Shown in pieces: positions 36,128 to 44,904 of a stretch of 64,000 nt of DNA. A program made the position numbers and the translations under genes. Source of the DNA: Akkermansiaceae bacterium (GTDB lineage Bacteria > Verrucomicrobiota > Verrucomicrobiia > Verrucomicrobiales > Akkermansiaceae); assembly GCA_903919975.1 (NCBI GenBank), contig CAIXKE010000057.1, positions 30,983 through 94,982 of the forward strand, written 5' to 3'. Position 1 is the first letter of the stretch. Each line of letters starts with the position of its first letter. The notes under the pieces were generated by a model. That model was given only the letters and a program-made list of their open reading frames with translations, had not been told where the DNA came from and did not search any database.

Positions 36128-37623
36128 CGGCTTTCTGCAATGGTTTGCGCGCGCTCACGCAGCGCTTTCGAAGCGTGTTTCCGATCATCGAAGTCGATGG
36201 TCCGATCCGCGAATTGTTGGGTGGCTTCGTGGCCTTTTCCGGCGATTAAAATAATATCTCCTGATAGGGAATTTTTAACAGCGTAAGCAATCGCCTCGAC
36301 ACGATCGGGCATGGTTAGGTGACCGATGCCGCGCATACCGCTCTCGATCTCGCGGATGATGGCGAGTGGATCCTCCGAACGGGGGTTGTCTGAGGTGATG
36401 ATGCAGGCGTCACTGTGGCGGGCGGCGGCGGCGGCCATGAGCGGGCGCTTGCCTTTGTCGCGATCCCCACCACAACCAAACACGGTGATGAGACGGCGCG
36501 GATCGAGCTCCTTGAGTGTTCGGCAGGCGTTTTCCAACGCATCCGGAGTGTGGGCGTAATCGACAAACACGGTGGCACCGCCGGCATTGCCGACGTTCTC
36601 CATCCGGCCGGGGACTTGCGGGGAATCGACTAGGGCTGCCACGGCTTCCCGCGGGCGGATACCGCAGGCATTGGCGGCGGCGAGCGCGGAGAGAAGATTG
36701 TAAACGTTGAACCGCCCGATCAGCGGTGCGCGGACGAGGAAGGTTTTCCCCTTGGCGGCGAGTTCAAATTCCATGCCGCGCGAATTCTGGCGGAAGTTGT
36801 TCGCGCGGAAATCGCAATGCACATTGAAACCGAAACGAATCACCGGCATTTTGCCTTCCAACGATGCGGCGAGCTCGAGGCCATGGGCATCATCGGTGTT
36901 GATCACGGCCACCGGTTTTTTGCCATGGGGATCAGCGGCAAGTGCATGAAACCACTCCGCCTTTGCCTGATAGTAGGATTCCAGTGTGCCATGGTAATCC
37001 AAGTGGTCCTGGGTGAGATTGGTGAAGACGCAGGCATCGAAACCGATCGCCGAGATACGTTTTTGATGGATGCCATGGGAGGAAACTTCCATCGCCACGC
37101 CGCGGCAGCCGTTGTCCTTCATACGCCCCAACAATGCCGAGAGCTCGATCGATCCCGGCGTGGTGTGTTTCGCTGGCTCCTGTTTCTCGCCGTCATCGAC
37201 GAAGATAGTTCCTAACAAACCAGCGCGGTGCCACACGCTCTTCATCACATGATGAATGAGGAATGCGGTGGTGGTCTTGCCATTGGTGCCGGTGACGCCT
37301 GCGATGGCGAGGTCTTTCCATGGGTGGCCCGCCAGCGTAGAAGCGATGGCGGAAAGAGCCGCGCGACTGTCAGGCACATGCAGCCATGCGACGGATGGAT
37401 CGAGATCCGCAGGCGGCGCGGTCTCGGCAACAATGACCGAGGCTCCGGCAGCCAGCGCATCGGAGATGAAGCGGTGACCATCGACGGAAGTGCCGCGGAT
37501 GGCGGCGAAAAGCATGCCGGGAGCAACCTCGCGCGAGGATGCGGTTAGGGCGGAAACCACCAGATCCGGAGGGCCGGATACAGTGACACGGGAGAGAGAG
37601 GAAATCAAATCGCGGAGAATCAT
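36124..37623 (-). CDS. murE: UDP-N-acetylmuramyl-tripeptide synthetase, meso-DAP type
   Basis: MurE adds the third peptide residue. The 499-residue protein has the ATP loop GVTGTNGKTTTAFLI, FTNLTQDHLDYHGTLESY, and FVDYAHTPDALENA. The motif DNPR in TSDNPRSEDPLAII is the signature of meso-diaminopimelate specificity, so the cell wall is probably of A1-gamma type. It overlaps ftsI and murF by 4 bp each. A carbamylated-lysine site is expected in the AKAEWFH region. Confidence 0.95.
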   Translation of the reverse strand: MILRDLISSLSRVTVSGPPDLVVSALTASSREVAPGMLFAAIRGTSVDGHRFISDALAAGASVIVAETAPPADLDPSVAWLHVPDSRAALSAIASTLAGHPWKDLAIAGVTGTNGKTTTAFLIHHVMKSVWHRAGLLGTIFVDDGEKQEPAKHTTPGSIELSALLGRMKDNGCRGVAMEVSSHGIHQKRISAIGFDACVFTNLTQDHLDYHGTLESYYQAKAEWFHALAADPHGKKPVAVINTDDAHGLELAASLEGKMPVIRFGFNVHCDFRANNFRQNSRGMEFELAAKGKTFLVRAPLIGRFNVYNLLSALAAANACGIRPREAVAALVDSPQVPGRMENVGNAGGATVFVDYAHTPDALENACRTLKELDPRRLITVFGCGGDRDKGKRPLMAAAAARHSDACIITSDNPRSEDPLAIIREIESGMRGIGHLTMPDRVEAIAYAVKNSLSGDIILIAGKGHEATQQFADRTIDFDDRKHASKALRERAQTIAESR

Positions 37624-39542
37624 CGGGAAGCGGCTGTGGCAATCGGAGAGGGAACGGGCTCGGTGGGTTGTAAATTCATGTAGGCCGCGGCACGGACTCC
37701 GATTTTACTGAAAATCGGCCCGGCGATTGTTCCGCCGTAGATATTGCATTTCTTCGTGCGCGGGTCATCGACGACGACGAGGCAGACAAACGCGGGATCC
37801 TCAACGGGCATCATGCCGACAAAGGAAACGATGTATTTACCCACATAGTATCCACCCTTCGGATTGTGTTTTTGAACGGTTCCGGTTTTACCGGCGGTCT
37901 CGAATCCCGGGACCACCGCGCGGGTGGCGGTGCCGCCGGTTCTCACGACTTTGGCCAAGGCTTGGCGCATCTGCAACGCGGACTTCTCGGAAATCACCCG
38001 GTTGACGACTTCCGGTTGATAGTTTTCCACGACCGAGCCGTCATTGGCGATGAGGGATTTGACGATCATTGGCTTGCGGAGCTGGCCGTCACTCGCGATA
38101 GCCGCAAACGCGCAGGTCAATTGCAGCGGGGTGACATTCGTCGCGTATCCGAAACATGCGCGGGAGAAATCGACTTCATTGCCGGTGTTGCGGGCGATGC
38201 CCGAACTCTCGCCGCTCAACAGGATGCCGGTTTTCCGGCCGAATCCATAGCGATGGAGATAATCATAAAAGCGCTTGGAGCCCAACTGCAGGCCCATCTT
38301 GTAGGTGCCGATGTTGTTGGATTTCTGAAGCACTTCCTCAAAGGAGAGGTAGCCCGCCGGGTGATCATCCCGTAGCTCGACTTTGCCATTCCTGAAATAT
38401 CCATTTTGACAATTGATCGAACTCGAGGGCTTCACCAATTTTTCATTCAACGCGCCGGAAGCCGCGACCACTTTGATCGTGGAGCCCGGCTCGTAAATCG
38501 CCTGGATCGCATAGTTATAGCCGGTTTCCGCGATGTTCAGCTTATGGTTGAGATCGAAGTGCGGACGGCTCGCCATGGCGAGCACCTCCCCGGTTTTCGG
38601 ATTCAACATCACCACCGCTCCACGCTCGGATTCGAACTCCGCGAGACCCGCATCCAATTCCTCTTCAACGATCGCTTGCAGGCCCATGTCGAGAGTGAGT
38701 TGCACGTTGAGCCCGGCGCGCGGCGGCAATAAACTCGCGGAATCCCCGGGGACCACAAGGCCACGGGCATCGCGGCGATGTTCGCGCCAGCCGTCGCGGC
38801 CGGCTAGATATTCTTCCATCGAATACTCGACGCCGAATTTGCCGACCACGCAGGTTTTGGGTTTCCCATTCTCATCAACTTTCTCAACCTCGCCGGTAAA
38901 CCCTAACAGATGAGTCGCGATGTTCGGCGCGGTGTACCAGCGTTTGATCGAATTCTGAAACTCGAAACCAGTGATCCAATGTTGGTCCACCGCCTCGCGC
39001 AGATTGTCCGCGACATCTTCCGGAAGATCTTTGGCGATGGCCACCCATTCGCCTTTGCTGGTCTCGATTCTGCTGCGGAGTTCCTCACGGCGCATGCCGA
39101 GTGGTCGGGCGAGCACTCCGATGGCGAAGTCGAGATGTTTGCTTACGATTGTGTCCGCCGTTTCGCGGGCGAGGATTTCGCCGCGCAGTCCGTGGATTTG
39201 GCGGCGCTGGGCGGCGGCATCGATATTATTCCAACCCGGCCCGGAACTGGCTTCATGATAGGCAAGTCCGTAGCTGGCGAGCTTGGGGTCCATCAGATGG
39301 TTCTTGTCCACATACACAGTGGAAACCGGGATGCTCTTGGCGAGAGGCTCTTCACGACGATCCACGATCATGCCGCGCATGGCGGGTAGCCTCTCGGTGC
39401 GGTGGAAGGCTTTGCGCGAACTTTCCGCGTAGCGGTGACGATCCACTAGTTGGATCTGGACCAATCTAGCCGAAATCGCACTGAGCCCGATCACCAGGAT
39501 CGAACACAAGACGATGCAGCGGTTTTGGAAAGAGGATTTCAC
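37620..39542 (-). CDS. ftsI: Septal transpeptidase FtsI (penicillin-binding protein 3 type)
   Basis: The 640-residue class B penicillin-binding protein crosslinks septal peptidoglycan with FtsW. It has an N-terminal membrane anchor (about residues 8-27), a non-catalytic module with R-x-x-M-I-V-D-R, and the transpeptidase motifs STIK (SxxK, in EPGSTIKVV), SNN (SxN, in QKSNNIGTYKMG) and KTG (in AGKTGTVQK). It follows ftsL with 3 bp and overlaps murE by 4 bp. There is no PASTA domain. Confidence 0.95.
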   Translation of the reverse strand: MKSSFQNRCIVLCSILVIGLSAISARLVQIQLVDRHRYAESSRKAFHRTERLPAMRGMIVDRREEPLAKSIPVSTVYVDKNHLMDPKLASYGLAYHEASSGPGWNNIDAAAQRRQIHGLRGEILARETADTIVSKHLDFAIGVLARPLGMRREELRSRIETSKGEWVAIAKDLPEDVADNLREAVDQHWITGFEFQNSIKRWYTAPNIATHLLGFTGEVEKVDENGKPKTCVVGKFGVEYSMEEYLAGRDGWREHRRDARGLVVPGDSASLLPPRAGLNVQLTLDMGLQAIVEEELDAGLAEFESERGAVVMLNPKTGEVLAMASRPHFDLNHKLNIAETGYNYAIQAIYEPGSTIKVVAASGALNEKLVKPSSSINCQNGYFRNGKVELRDDHPAGYLSFEEVLQKSNNIGTYKMGLQLGSKRFYDYLHRYGFGRKTGILLSGESSGIARNTGNEVDFSRACFGYATNVTPLQLTCAFAAIASDGQLRKPMIVKSLIANDGSVVENYQPEVVNRVISEKSALQMRQALAKVVRTGGTATRAVVPGFETAGKTGTVQKHNPKGGYYVGKYIVSFVGMMPVEDPAFVCLVVVDDPRTKKCNIYGGTIAGPIFSKIGVRAAAYMNLQPTEPVPSPIATAASR

Positions 39543-39545
39543 AGG

Positions 39546-39890
39546 CTAAGGAGCAACGGATGCGACACTGCGCCGGCTTGGAGTTGCGGCGGGATCGATC
39601 TCTTCAACGACAGCGATGGAAATCGGACGCATCGTCGTTCCGTTTTCTTCGAGTTGTTTGCGGATAACGAAGCGGTTGAGGAGTTGATCCATCCGCATCT
39701 CGGTGGTGCGGATTTCCAACCGGCAATGTTCGATATCGCGATCGATGGCATCGATTTCCCGGGTGATCTGGATCTGGGTGTTTTTATAATACGCATGCAG
39801 CACGCCGCCCCCGGCAACAATCGTTGCCGCCAGAATCAAGGCGATAAAGACGGATGCAGGCGTTCTGGGTTCGTCGCGGCGGCGGTTCAT
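39546..39890 (-). CDS. FtsL-like division protein
   Basis: The 114-residue protein sits between rsmH and ftsI, the invariant place of ftsL. It has a short basic cytoplasmic end, one membrane helix (about residues 14-33) and a periplasmic coiled coil (about 35-85), as FtsL has. FtsL sequences are barely conserved, so the call rests on size, topology and position. It overlaps the rsmH stop by 4 bp. Confidence 0.8.
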   Translation of the reverse strand: MNRRRDEPRTPASVFIALILAATIVAGGGVLHAYYKNTQIQITREIDAIDRDIEHCRLEIRTTEMRMDQLLNRFVIRKQLEENGTTMRPISIAVVEEIDPAATPSRRSVASVAP

Positions 39891-41245
39891 GGCGTAGGGG
39901 CTAAAAGGCGTGCAACCCGCAGTTTCGCACTGCGGGCTCGCGGGTTCAGGGTGGTTTCTTCAGCAGTTGGAGTGATGGCCTTGCGGGCAAGCAGCTGAAA
40001 TTGGTAGTCCGGATTCGGCCGGGGTTCGGGCCATCCCGGATCATCAATGAATGGCGCGGATCGATGACGGAGGAAGCGTTTGACCATTCGATCCTCCAGA
40101 CTGTGGAACGTGATGATCAGCAGGCGGCCGCCCGGTTTGAGAATCGCGTGTGCGGCGGCAAGCGCGGTGGCTAGGGATTCCAGCTCTTCGTTCACCGCCA
40201 TGCGAATGGCTTGGAACGCACGCGTCGCCGGATGCGTCCGACCGTGTCGCCCGACTGCGGCCTCGATGCAGCCGGCAAGTTCGAGTGTGGTTTCAAAAGG
40301 CCGGACGGCGCGTTGTCTAACGATGGCCCCCGCGATGCGGCGGGCTTTCGGCTCCTCGCCGAATTCAAAGAAAATCCTAACGAGATCCGCCTCATCCCAC
40401 TGATTCACCACTTCCGCCGCCGTGTGCGGGCTGGACGGGCCCATCCGCATGTCGAGCGGGCCTTCGCGCATGAATGAAAACCCACGGGCGGCGGAGTCGA
40501 GTTGACGGGAAGAAACGCCAAGGTCCAGCAGCAAGCCATCAGCCCGCTCACCCGCTTGGATGGCGGGAATTTCCTTCAAGCGGGAGAAGTTCCCCTCCCA
40601 AGTTGAAAACCGTTCGCCGAACTGCGCAAGCCGTGCGCGTGCGTGGGAAAGCGCCTCGGGATCACGGTCCACACCGAGCACCGTAGCTCCTGATTTGAGG
40701 AATATCTCGCTGTGGCCACCACCGCCGAGGGTGCCATCGATGATGAATTTGCCCGGACTTGGCTCCATCCATTCTGCGATCTCCGCAGGAAACACCGGCA
40801 AATGATAGTGCCCGGCATCCGAGGCCTCGGAAAAATCAGCAGGTGCCTGCGCCGACAACCAGCCGGAAGCGGCGCAGGAACCTACGGGAATCGCAGAACT
40901 CCGCGCTGTCCCGAGCGCGGCGATTTGCGATGTGGGAAACATTTGCGATGGGCGCGCGGACAACCAGCCAGGAGCCACGCGGACCATCGATTCAAATGAC
41001 GAACGAAGCTCTGTCCCGAGAAACTTCGATCGACCAGCCATGAAAGTCACCAGACGCCGCGCCGACAACCAGCCAGGAGCGGTGCGGACGTCTGTGTTTT
41101 TGACAAAACGCCGTGCTGTCCCGAGCCCGGCGCGTTGTGTGAAAAAGAAAAGGAATCCCATCCCTGCCGACGCCTGTGCGACTGCGAACGGAGCCGCGCC
41201 ATGGCGGTCCGTTTCAGTGGTCAGAGTTGGTGGGTTGAACAACAT
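39887..41245 (-). CDS. rsmH: 16S rRNA m4C1402 methyltransferase with repeat-bearing N-terminal extension
   Basis: RsmH methylates N4 of C1402 in 16S rRNA. The methyltransferase domain starts near residue 146 (HYHLPVFPAEIAEWM) and has the family motifs IDGTLGGGGHSE, LLLDLGVSSRQLD, GFSFMREGPLDMRM and the C-terminal LLIITFHSLEDRMVKRF. The frame runs 145 codons further upstream, to an ATG only 27 bp after mraZ. That extension contains three exact 35-residue units directly before the domain; the cores LGT and GWLSA recur in each. Standard RsmH has about 300-310 residues, so the 452-residue form is abnormal. Translation may start anywhere in the frame; no strong ribosome site was seen. The extension has no membrane segment or known domain. 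Confidence 0.85.
   Translation of the reverse strand: MLFNPPTLTTETDRHGAAPFAVAQASAGMGFLFFFTQRAGLGTARRFVKNTDVRTAPGWLSARRLVTFMAGRSKFLGTELRSSFESMVRVAPGWLSARPSQMFPTSQIAALGTARSSAIPVGSCAASGWLSAQAPADFSEASDAGHYHLPVFPAEIAEWMEPSPGKFIIDGTLGGGGHSEIFLKSGATVLGVDRDPEALSHARARLAQFGERFSTWEGNFSRLKEIPAIQAGERADGLLLDLGVSSRQLDSAARGFSFMREGPLDMRMGPSSPHTAAEVVNQWDEADLVRIFFEFGEEPKARRIAGAIVRQRAVRPFETTLELAGCIEAAVGRHGRTHPATRAFQAIRMAVNEELESLATALAAAHAILKPGGRLLIITFHSLEDRMVKRFLRHRSAPFIDDPGWPEPRPNPDYQFQLLARKAITPTAEETTLNPRARSAKLRVARLLAPTP
40854..41125. repeat. Three 105-bp tandem units between mraZ and the RsmH domain
   Basis: Each unit has two conserved words on the plus strand: GACAACCAGCC (40854-40864, 40959-40969, 41064-41074) and CTGTCCCGAG (40906-40915, 41011-41020, 41116-41125). 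The period is exactly 105 bp and the distance between the two words is 52 bp in all three units. The sequence between the words has diverged strongly. The period equals 35 codons, so the rsmH frame stays open. The conserved words keep their third codon positions, which suggests constraint or copying at the DNA or RNA level. Confidence 0.85.
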
Positions 41246-41272
41246 GAATGCTGTTAGTCAATTTTAGGGTGA

Positions 41273-41725
41273 TTAAAAAATCCCGAGGTCATCGTCCTCT
41301 TGCTGGCCGGTTTCGATTTCCAGCACGGCGTCGAAATTCGATTTGTTCCAGATCTCGAAGTGAATCCCGCGGCCCACCAGCATCACGTCGGAGTCTGCGG
41401 TAATGCCGGATTTTTCACTGAGATCTTTCGGAACGAGCAACTTGCCCTGATCGTTGAGCGAGGCTTCGCGGCAGAGCATCGCCAGTTTGCCGAGAGTCTT
41501 GTTCTTTTCCGCCGGCGTTTTGTCGCTACCTTTGATCAGTTCGACTTTTTCGCTGTAGGCCTCTTGGCTCAGTACTTTCACCAGTGGCATGCCGTGCTCC
41601 TTGGAAAACAACAGGAACAAGAGCGCACCCGCTTCCGGACGCCAAGACGGCTGGATGGATACCCGGAACTTCGGGTCCATCTTCGCGGGCTTGAATCCCT
41701 TGTAGCGTTGGTTGGTGCTGCTCAT
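41273..41725 (-). CDS. mraZ: Division/cell wall cluster regulator MraZ
   Basis: MraZ is a ring-forming DNA-binding protein with two SpoVT/AbrB-like domains and usually represses its own dcw promoter. The 150-residue protein begins MSSTNQRYKGFKPAKMDPKFRVSIQPSWRP (first swapped-hairpin domain; DPKFR matches the conserved DxKGR region) and has a second such motif at LNDQGKLLVPKDLSEKSGI. Tail residues are acidic. It is the first gene of the dcw cluster and faces away from the zincin gene. Confidence 0.9.
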   Translation of the reverse strand: MSSTNQRYKGFKPAKMDPKFRVSIQPSWRPEAGALLFLLFSKEHGMPLVKVLSQEAYSEKVELIKGSDKTPAEKNKTLGKLAMLCREASLNDQGKLLVPKDLSEKSGITADSDVMLVGRGIHFEIWNKSNFDAVLEIETGQQEDDDLGIF

Positions 41726-42107
41726 TTAAAATGCCGTTCGTCGCATCAGTGTTTAGAAAGTACACTAAAACACACCCAACCCGCAAGAATAATTCAGAAG
41801 AAAGTAAATGAATTCACAAATTATTCATAATCAATGGCTTCAGCAACAAAAACGCCTGATTTTTTTGATGATTCGTTAGCAAACTAAAGACGATTTCTGG
41901 ATTTTTTTGGAAATCCATGGCTGATTTTAGGCGAGCTGAACGACTTTTTTAACAAAGTGTACTTGAACCAGTGAAACCGGAGTAAAAGTGTACCGCCCGC
42001 CCCCGAAAGACCGTCCCAGGCCACAAATTGCAGACGAATTGCCGATTGAAAACGTTTTGCAGCGAATTTCTCATCGTCATCCCGCCTCTCGCGACCTAGT
42101 CCGGGGC
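41726..42107. promoter_or_regulatory. Divergent AT-rich promoter region of mraZ and the zincin gene
   Basis: The region is clearly richer in A and T than its neighbours. The word AGTGTACTT occurs toward mraZ (minus strand, 41758-41767) and toward the zincin gene (plus, 41956-41964 and, shorter, 41987-41993). For mraZ, TTGCGG lies 18 bp upstream of TACTTT, giving a plausible -35/-10 pair. GGGTTGGGTGTG just upstream on the same strand could contain MraZ-box-like GG-rich words. A frame is open from a GTG at 41988 but probably belongs to the leader. Confidence 0.5.
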
Positions 42108-42473
42108 ATGGATTTTGAAACACTGAGCCGCTGGGCGAACGAAGAGCTTGAAGCATTGATCAAAATCTTACCCGATGATGTGCGAGCCGCAGCCGGAAAG
42201 GTCCCGGTCTCCATGGAGGAAAATCCGGGGGGTGGCGCGTTCGACGGGGAGCTGGCTGGTGATGAGCTCGGATTGTTCGAAGGCCCGACGGCAGACGAGG
42301 AGGCCGATCCCGCCGAATTGCCGCGTATCCGTCTGTTCCTCGCCAATCTCTGGGACTGGGTGGAGCAGGACGAACAAGACTTCCGCGATGAGGTCGGCAC
42401 CACCTTCCTCCACGAACTCGGCCACTACCTCGGCTGGGACGAGGACGAGGTGAACGAACGCGGACTGGAGTGA
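42108..42473 (+). CDS. Zincin-like metallopeptidase family protein
   Basis: The 121-residue protein has the metal motif HELGHYLGWDED (His102, Glu103, His106) near its C-terminus, as in the small Zincin_1 (PF06262-like) metallopeptidase family. An acidic linker precedes it (about 40-72). The family's substrates are unknown. The ATG at 42108 gives the usual length; a GTG at 41988 would add 40 residues. No signal peptide is seen. Confidence 0.8.
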   Translation: MDFETLSRWANEELEALIKILPDDVRAAAGKVPVSMEENPGGGAFDGELAGDELGLFEGPTADEEADPAELPRIRLFLANLWDWVEQDEQDFRDEVGTTFLHELGHYLGWDEDEVNERGLE

Positions 42474-42671
42474 TGGTTGCGCACAAAATGAATAACGGGT
42501 GATTTTGAAAACGACATGGCATGAGCCAAAACGCAGCCATGTCGGGAAACCCGCCACAACACCTCGATTACAGCCTGGTGGGTGAGGAGGCTACTGAAGA
42601 GAAGGAGGACTAGTGTCTCGCAAACTTAAATTGCGGGATAAATTGATTTGAGTTTGATTCGGGATTTTTGG

Positions 42672-43569
42672 TTAGTGAACTGCCAAGTTGATCACTTTGG
42701 ACTCTTCATTCTTACGGGCGAGATCGGCTTTCGCTTCATTTGTGAATTCCTCCACCGAGCCGATTCTGCGATTCAGACAGGTCCGCCCCAGAAGTCCGAT
42801 CTCGATTTCTGCCATGTCTAACCAACTGCCGCGTTTGGGCGTCCAGTGCATCTCAAAGCGTTCACACAAAGGCCGTGCCTTTTCAGGCGGGAAGGCTTCG
42901 TAGAGCGATGCTTCCTTGTGGGTGTTGAGGTTATCCATGACTAACACGATTTTCCCGGCGTCTGGCAGCAGAGTATTGGCCAGATGATCGAGACAAGCGG
43001 CGAAATCCAACGAAGTGCGGCGTCCGTCGCTACCCACGAAGACATCACGTTTTCCCAAAATGCGGCATGGCGATCATGAATCCACTCACGCTACCCTCGC
43101 GGACGTATTCGTAGTCTTCGCGGGCGAGGTGCCCGGGGATTGCTGCAACAGGATTACGGGCTTCAGATAGGAGTTGTTTGGCGAATTCATCCAGACAAAC
43201 TAACGGTCGCAATGTCCAGCGGGCATGACCGACTGGGGGCTTGGAGCAAGCGAGCTGTGTGATGCGCGCATGGATCTCGCAGCAACGCAGCCGGAGACGT
43301 TCGAGATTGCGGATGGAGATTCCGGTTTGAGCCTGGATGTCGGCATCCTTCATGGCAGAACCATGCGGGCCTTCGTCGGAAAGCAACAAGGCGACCGCCC
43401 GCATGATGCCGGAGGCCTTACCGCGCTTTTGATCGCGGTGGGCTTCGAGTTCATGGCGTTCGGATTTCGATAGTTTGATTCGGTATAATTTGGCGGGCAC
43501 CTGTCCTATCGTACACATCCTCAGAATCGTACAATTTTTAAATTTCCTAACCGACGAATAAAATTTCAC
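42672..43569 (-). pseudogene. Decayed IS630-type transposase
   Basis: Two frames cover one gene. The upstream part (43045-43569) has the helix-turn-helix region (RLRCCEIHARI) and then jumps from HARWTLRP straight to LVCLDEFAKQLLSEARNP, which skips roughly 75 residues present in intact IS630 transposases between WTLR and the first catalytic Asp (VCLDE). A frameshift near 43045-43058 separates the downstream part (42672-43058), which holds the second catalytic Asp in MDNLNTH and the Glu in SWLDMAEIEIGLLG. The element is therefore both deleted and frameshifted and cannot move itself. Clear terminal repeats were not found. Confidence 0.85.
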
Positions 43570-43991
43570 ACGACCCTAGAGAAGGTCAACAAACCACCGC
43601 CGACATTCGTGATACCGTTGGTAGTCAACGCACCCGCGATTGCGCCCGCCGCGCCCGTGTAGCGGAGAGTGTTGATGTTCGCTCCAGTCCCAAGGGTGCC
43701 CTCCGCTGCAACGTCGTAGTTTAGGGAACCGACGGTGCTGGTGACGTTTGCCGCCGTGACGACCGCGGTGCCGGCAAGCCCCACGATGTTATTGCTGCCG
43801 TCGATGGTGGCGTATTTGGTAGAAGTGCCCGAGCCGTAGCTCGCGCATGGCCCGATGATACCGGTCACCATAGAAGCCGAGTCCAAACCCGTCAAGGTGG
43901 TGGTAACTGTGCCGGTGCTTAGGACATTGAGCGTCGCCCCGGCATTGCGGGTGATGGTGCCGGTGGCTGGTGCGGCCCGTGCTGCGCCCAT
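43566..43991 (-). pseudogene. Fragment of autotransporter-associated beta-strand repeat protein
   Basis: The 141-residue frame is rich in Gly, Thr, Ala and Val with turns such as TGAAGAIAGALTTNGITNVGGGLLTF, typical of the beta-strand repeats of giant surface autotransporters in Verrucomicrobia. It has no signal peptide and no beta-barrel. It ends abruptly at the edge of the IS630 remnant and begins inside the next transposase fragment, so it is the inner piece of a broken large gene. Confidence 0.7.
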
Positions 43992-43997
43992 GGCGGC

Positions 43998-44495
43998 CTA
44001 CGTCGCCGCATTTGTGCGGCGCGGTGATACGGTCGAGCTGGCGTGGGCTGCATTGCAGGATCTTGCGGCGGGTTTCCGCTGGAAACTGGCCGTGGTGCTT
44101 TTCGTGGCTGTCCAGCCACTGGGGGTGGTGGGCTTGAGTGGCTTACCGCAGGGTTGCTCGCTGCGTTTCCAGATCTCGACGACGACTTCCCTCACCTCCT
44201 CAGTGTAGGTGGCTTTCGAGCCTCGTTTTCGCGCTCCCTGACCAAGGCTCACCTTGCCGTTGAGGGCTTTGATGGCGTGGTTGCGATCCCAGCCGAGGGT
44301 GTCGCTGACCTCGCAATATTCAGACAGCCTCTCAGAGAAGAGCGGAAGGGCCGGGATCCAGATGCCGCACCCACTTGTCGCCTGAGCGTGAATTGCCGGA
44401 AAAAAGCGAATACTTCGCGCACTGGGTTTCGTTTTCTCAAGCACCTCACATTCGCACCGCCATGCGGCGGGAATGTGGGCGCGCCCGGCGGTCAC
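43998..44495 (-). pseudogene. Frameshifted integrase-type transposase N-terminal fragment
   Basis: The frame shows the N-terminal part of an rve-type transposase: DTLGWDRNHAIKALNG, then the basic stretch RKRGSKATYTEEVREVVVEIWKRSEQPCGKPLKP. After CGKPLKP the family reading continues in another frame (SHEKHHGQFPAETRRKILQCSP, visible near 44105-44040), so there is a frameshift near 44115. The DDE catalytic domain is missing: the homology stops at the autotransporter fragment near 43990. It is thus a 5' remnant, unrelated to the IS630 piece. Confidence 0.75.
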
Positions 44496-44574
44496 GCCTT
44501 ACCTTTTACCCAATAACGAATCACCCTTCCCCCACCCTTCGGGCCGGGCAGTTCCGCGAATTTTCTGACTCGCA

Positions 44575-44904
44575 TCAAAGCGCGTCGACGATATCGGCGA
44601 GCATCTGAAGTCCTCTGGGCTGAATGATACCCATGCCTTTGCCGGGCAGGAACCAGACGCCTTTTTCGACGTCGCGGCAATAGACAATCTCCGCCCCCTC
44701 GGGGGACTCGGCGCGATAGAATTTCGCGGACGGATTTTGTTTTAGGAACTCGTTGTATTTCTCGCACCACGGATCGGTGGCCACAGGAAAGCGTTTTTCG
44801 CCGAGTTGTTTGAGTTCATCCAGCGTTGCGGGACGGATGGTTTTACGAACCACCACGCGGCGGTTTTCCATCGTATTTTCTGGCCAATCATCGTCGTAGC
44901 TCAT
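44575..44904 (-). CDS. Hypothetical protein coupled to the antiporter gene
   Basis: The 109-residue soluble protein (MSYDDDWPENTMENRR...) has no motif I recognise. Its start overlaps the antiporter stop in an ATGA arrangement, so the two are probably translated together. The middle has a SAKFYRAESPEGAEIVYCRDVEKGVWFLPGKG segment that could be a small alpha/beta domain. A role as antiporter accessory is only suggested by coupling. Confidence 0.6.
   Translation of the reverse strand: MSYDDDWPENTMENRRVVVRKTIRPATLDELKQLGEKRFPVATDPWCEKYNEFLKQNPSAKFYRAESPEGAEIVYCRDVEKGVWFLPGKGMGIIQPRGLQMLADIVDAL

Noticed and set aside
41166..41230. A fourth degenerate 105-bp unit before the three good ones
   Set aside because: GCCGAC at 41166-41171 is in register, but the second core is absent, so it may be chance.
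40741..41272. CRISPR array in the rsmH upstream repeats
   Set aside because: Only three units of 105 bp with two short cores each and no 25-40-bp identical repeats; not a CRISPR architecture.
42610..43600. Terminal inverted repeats of the IS630 remnant
   Set aside because: I compared both flanks by eye and found no convincing pair, so the ends of the element are not annotated.
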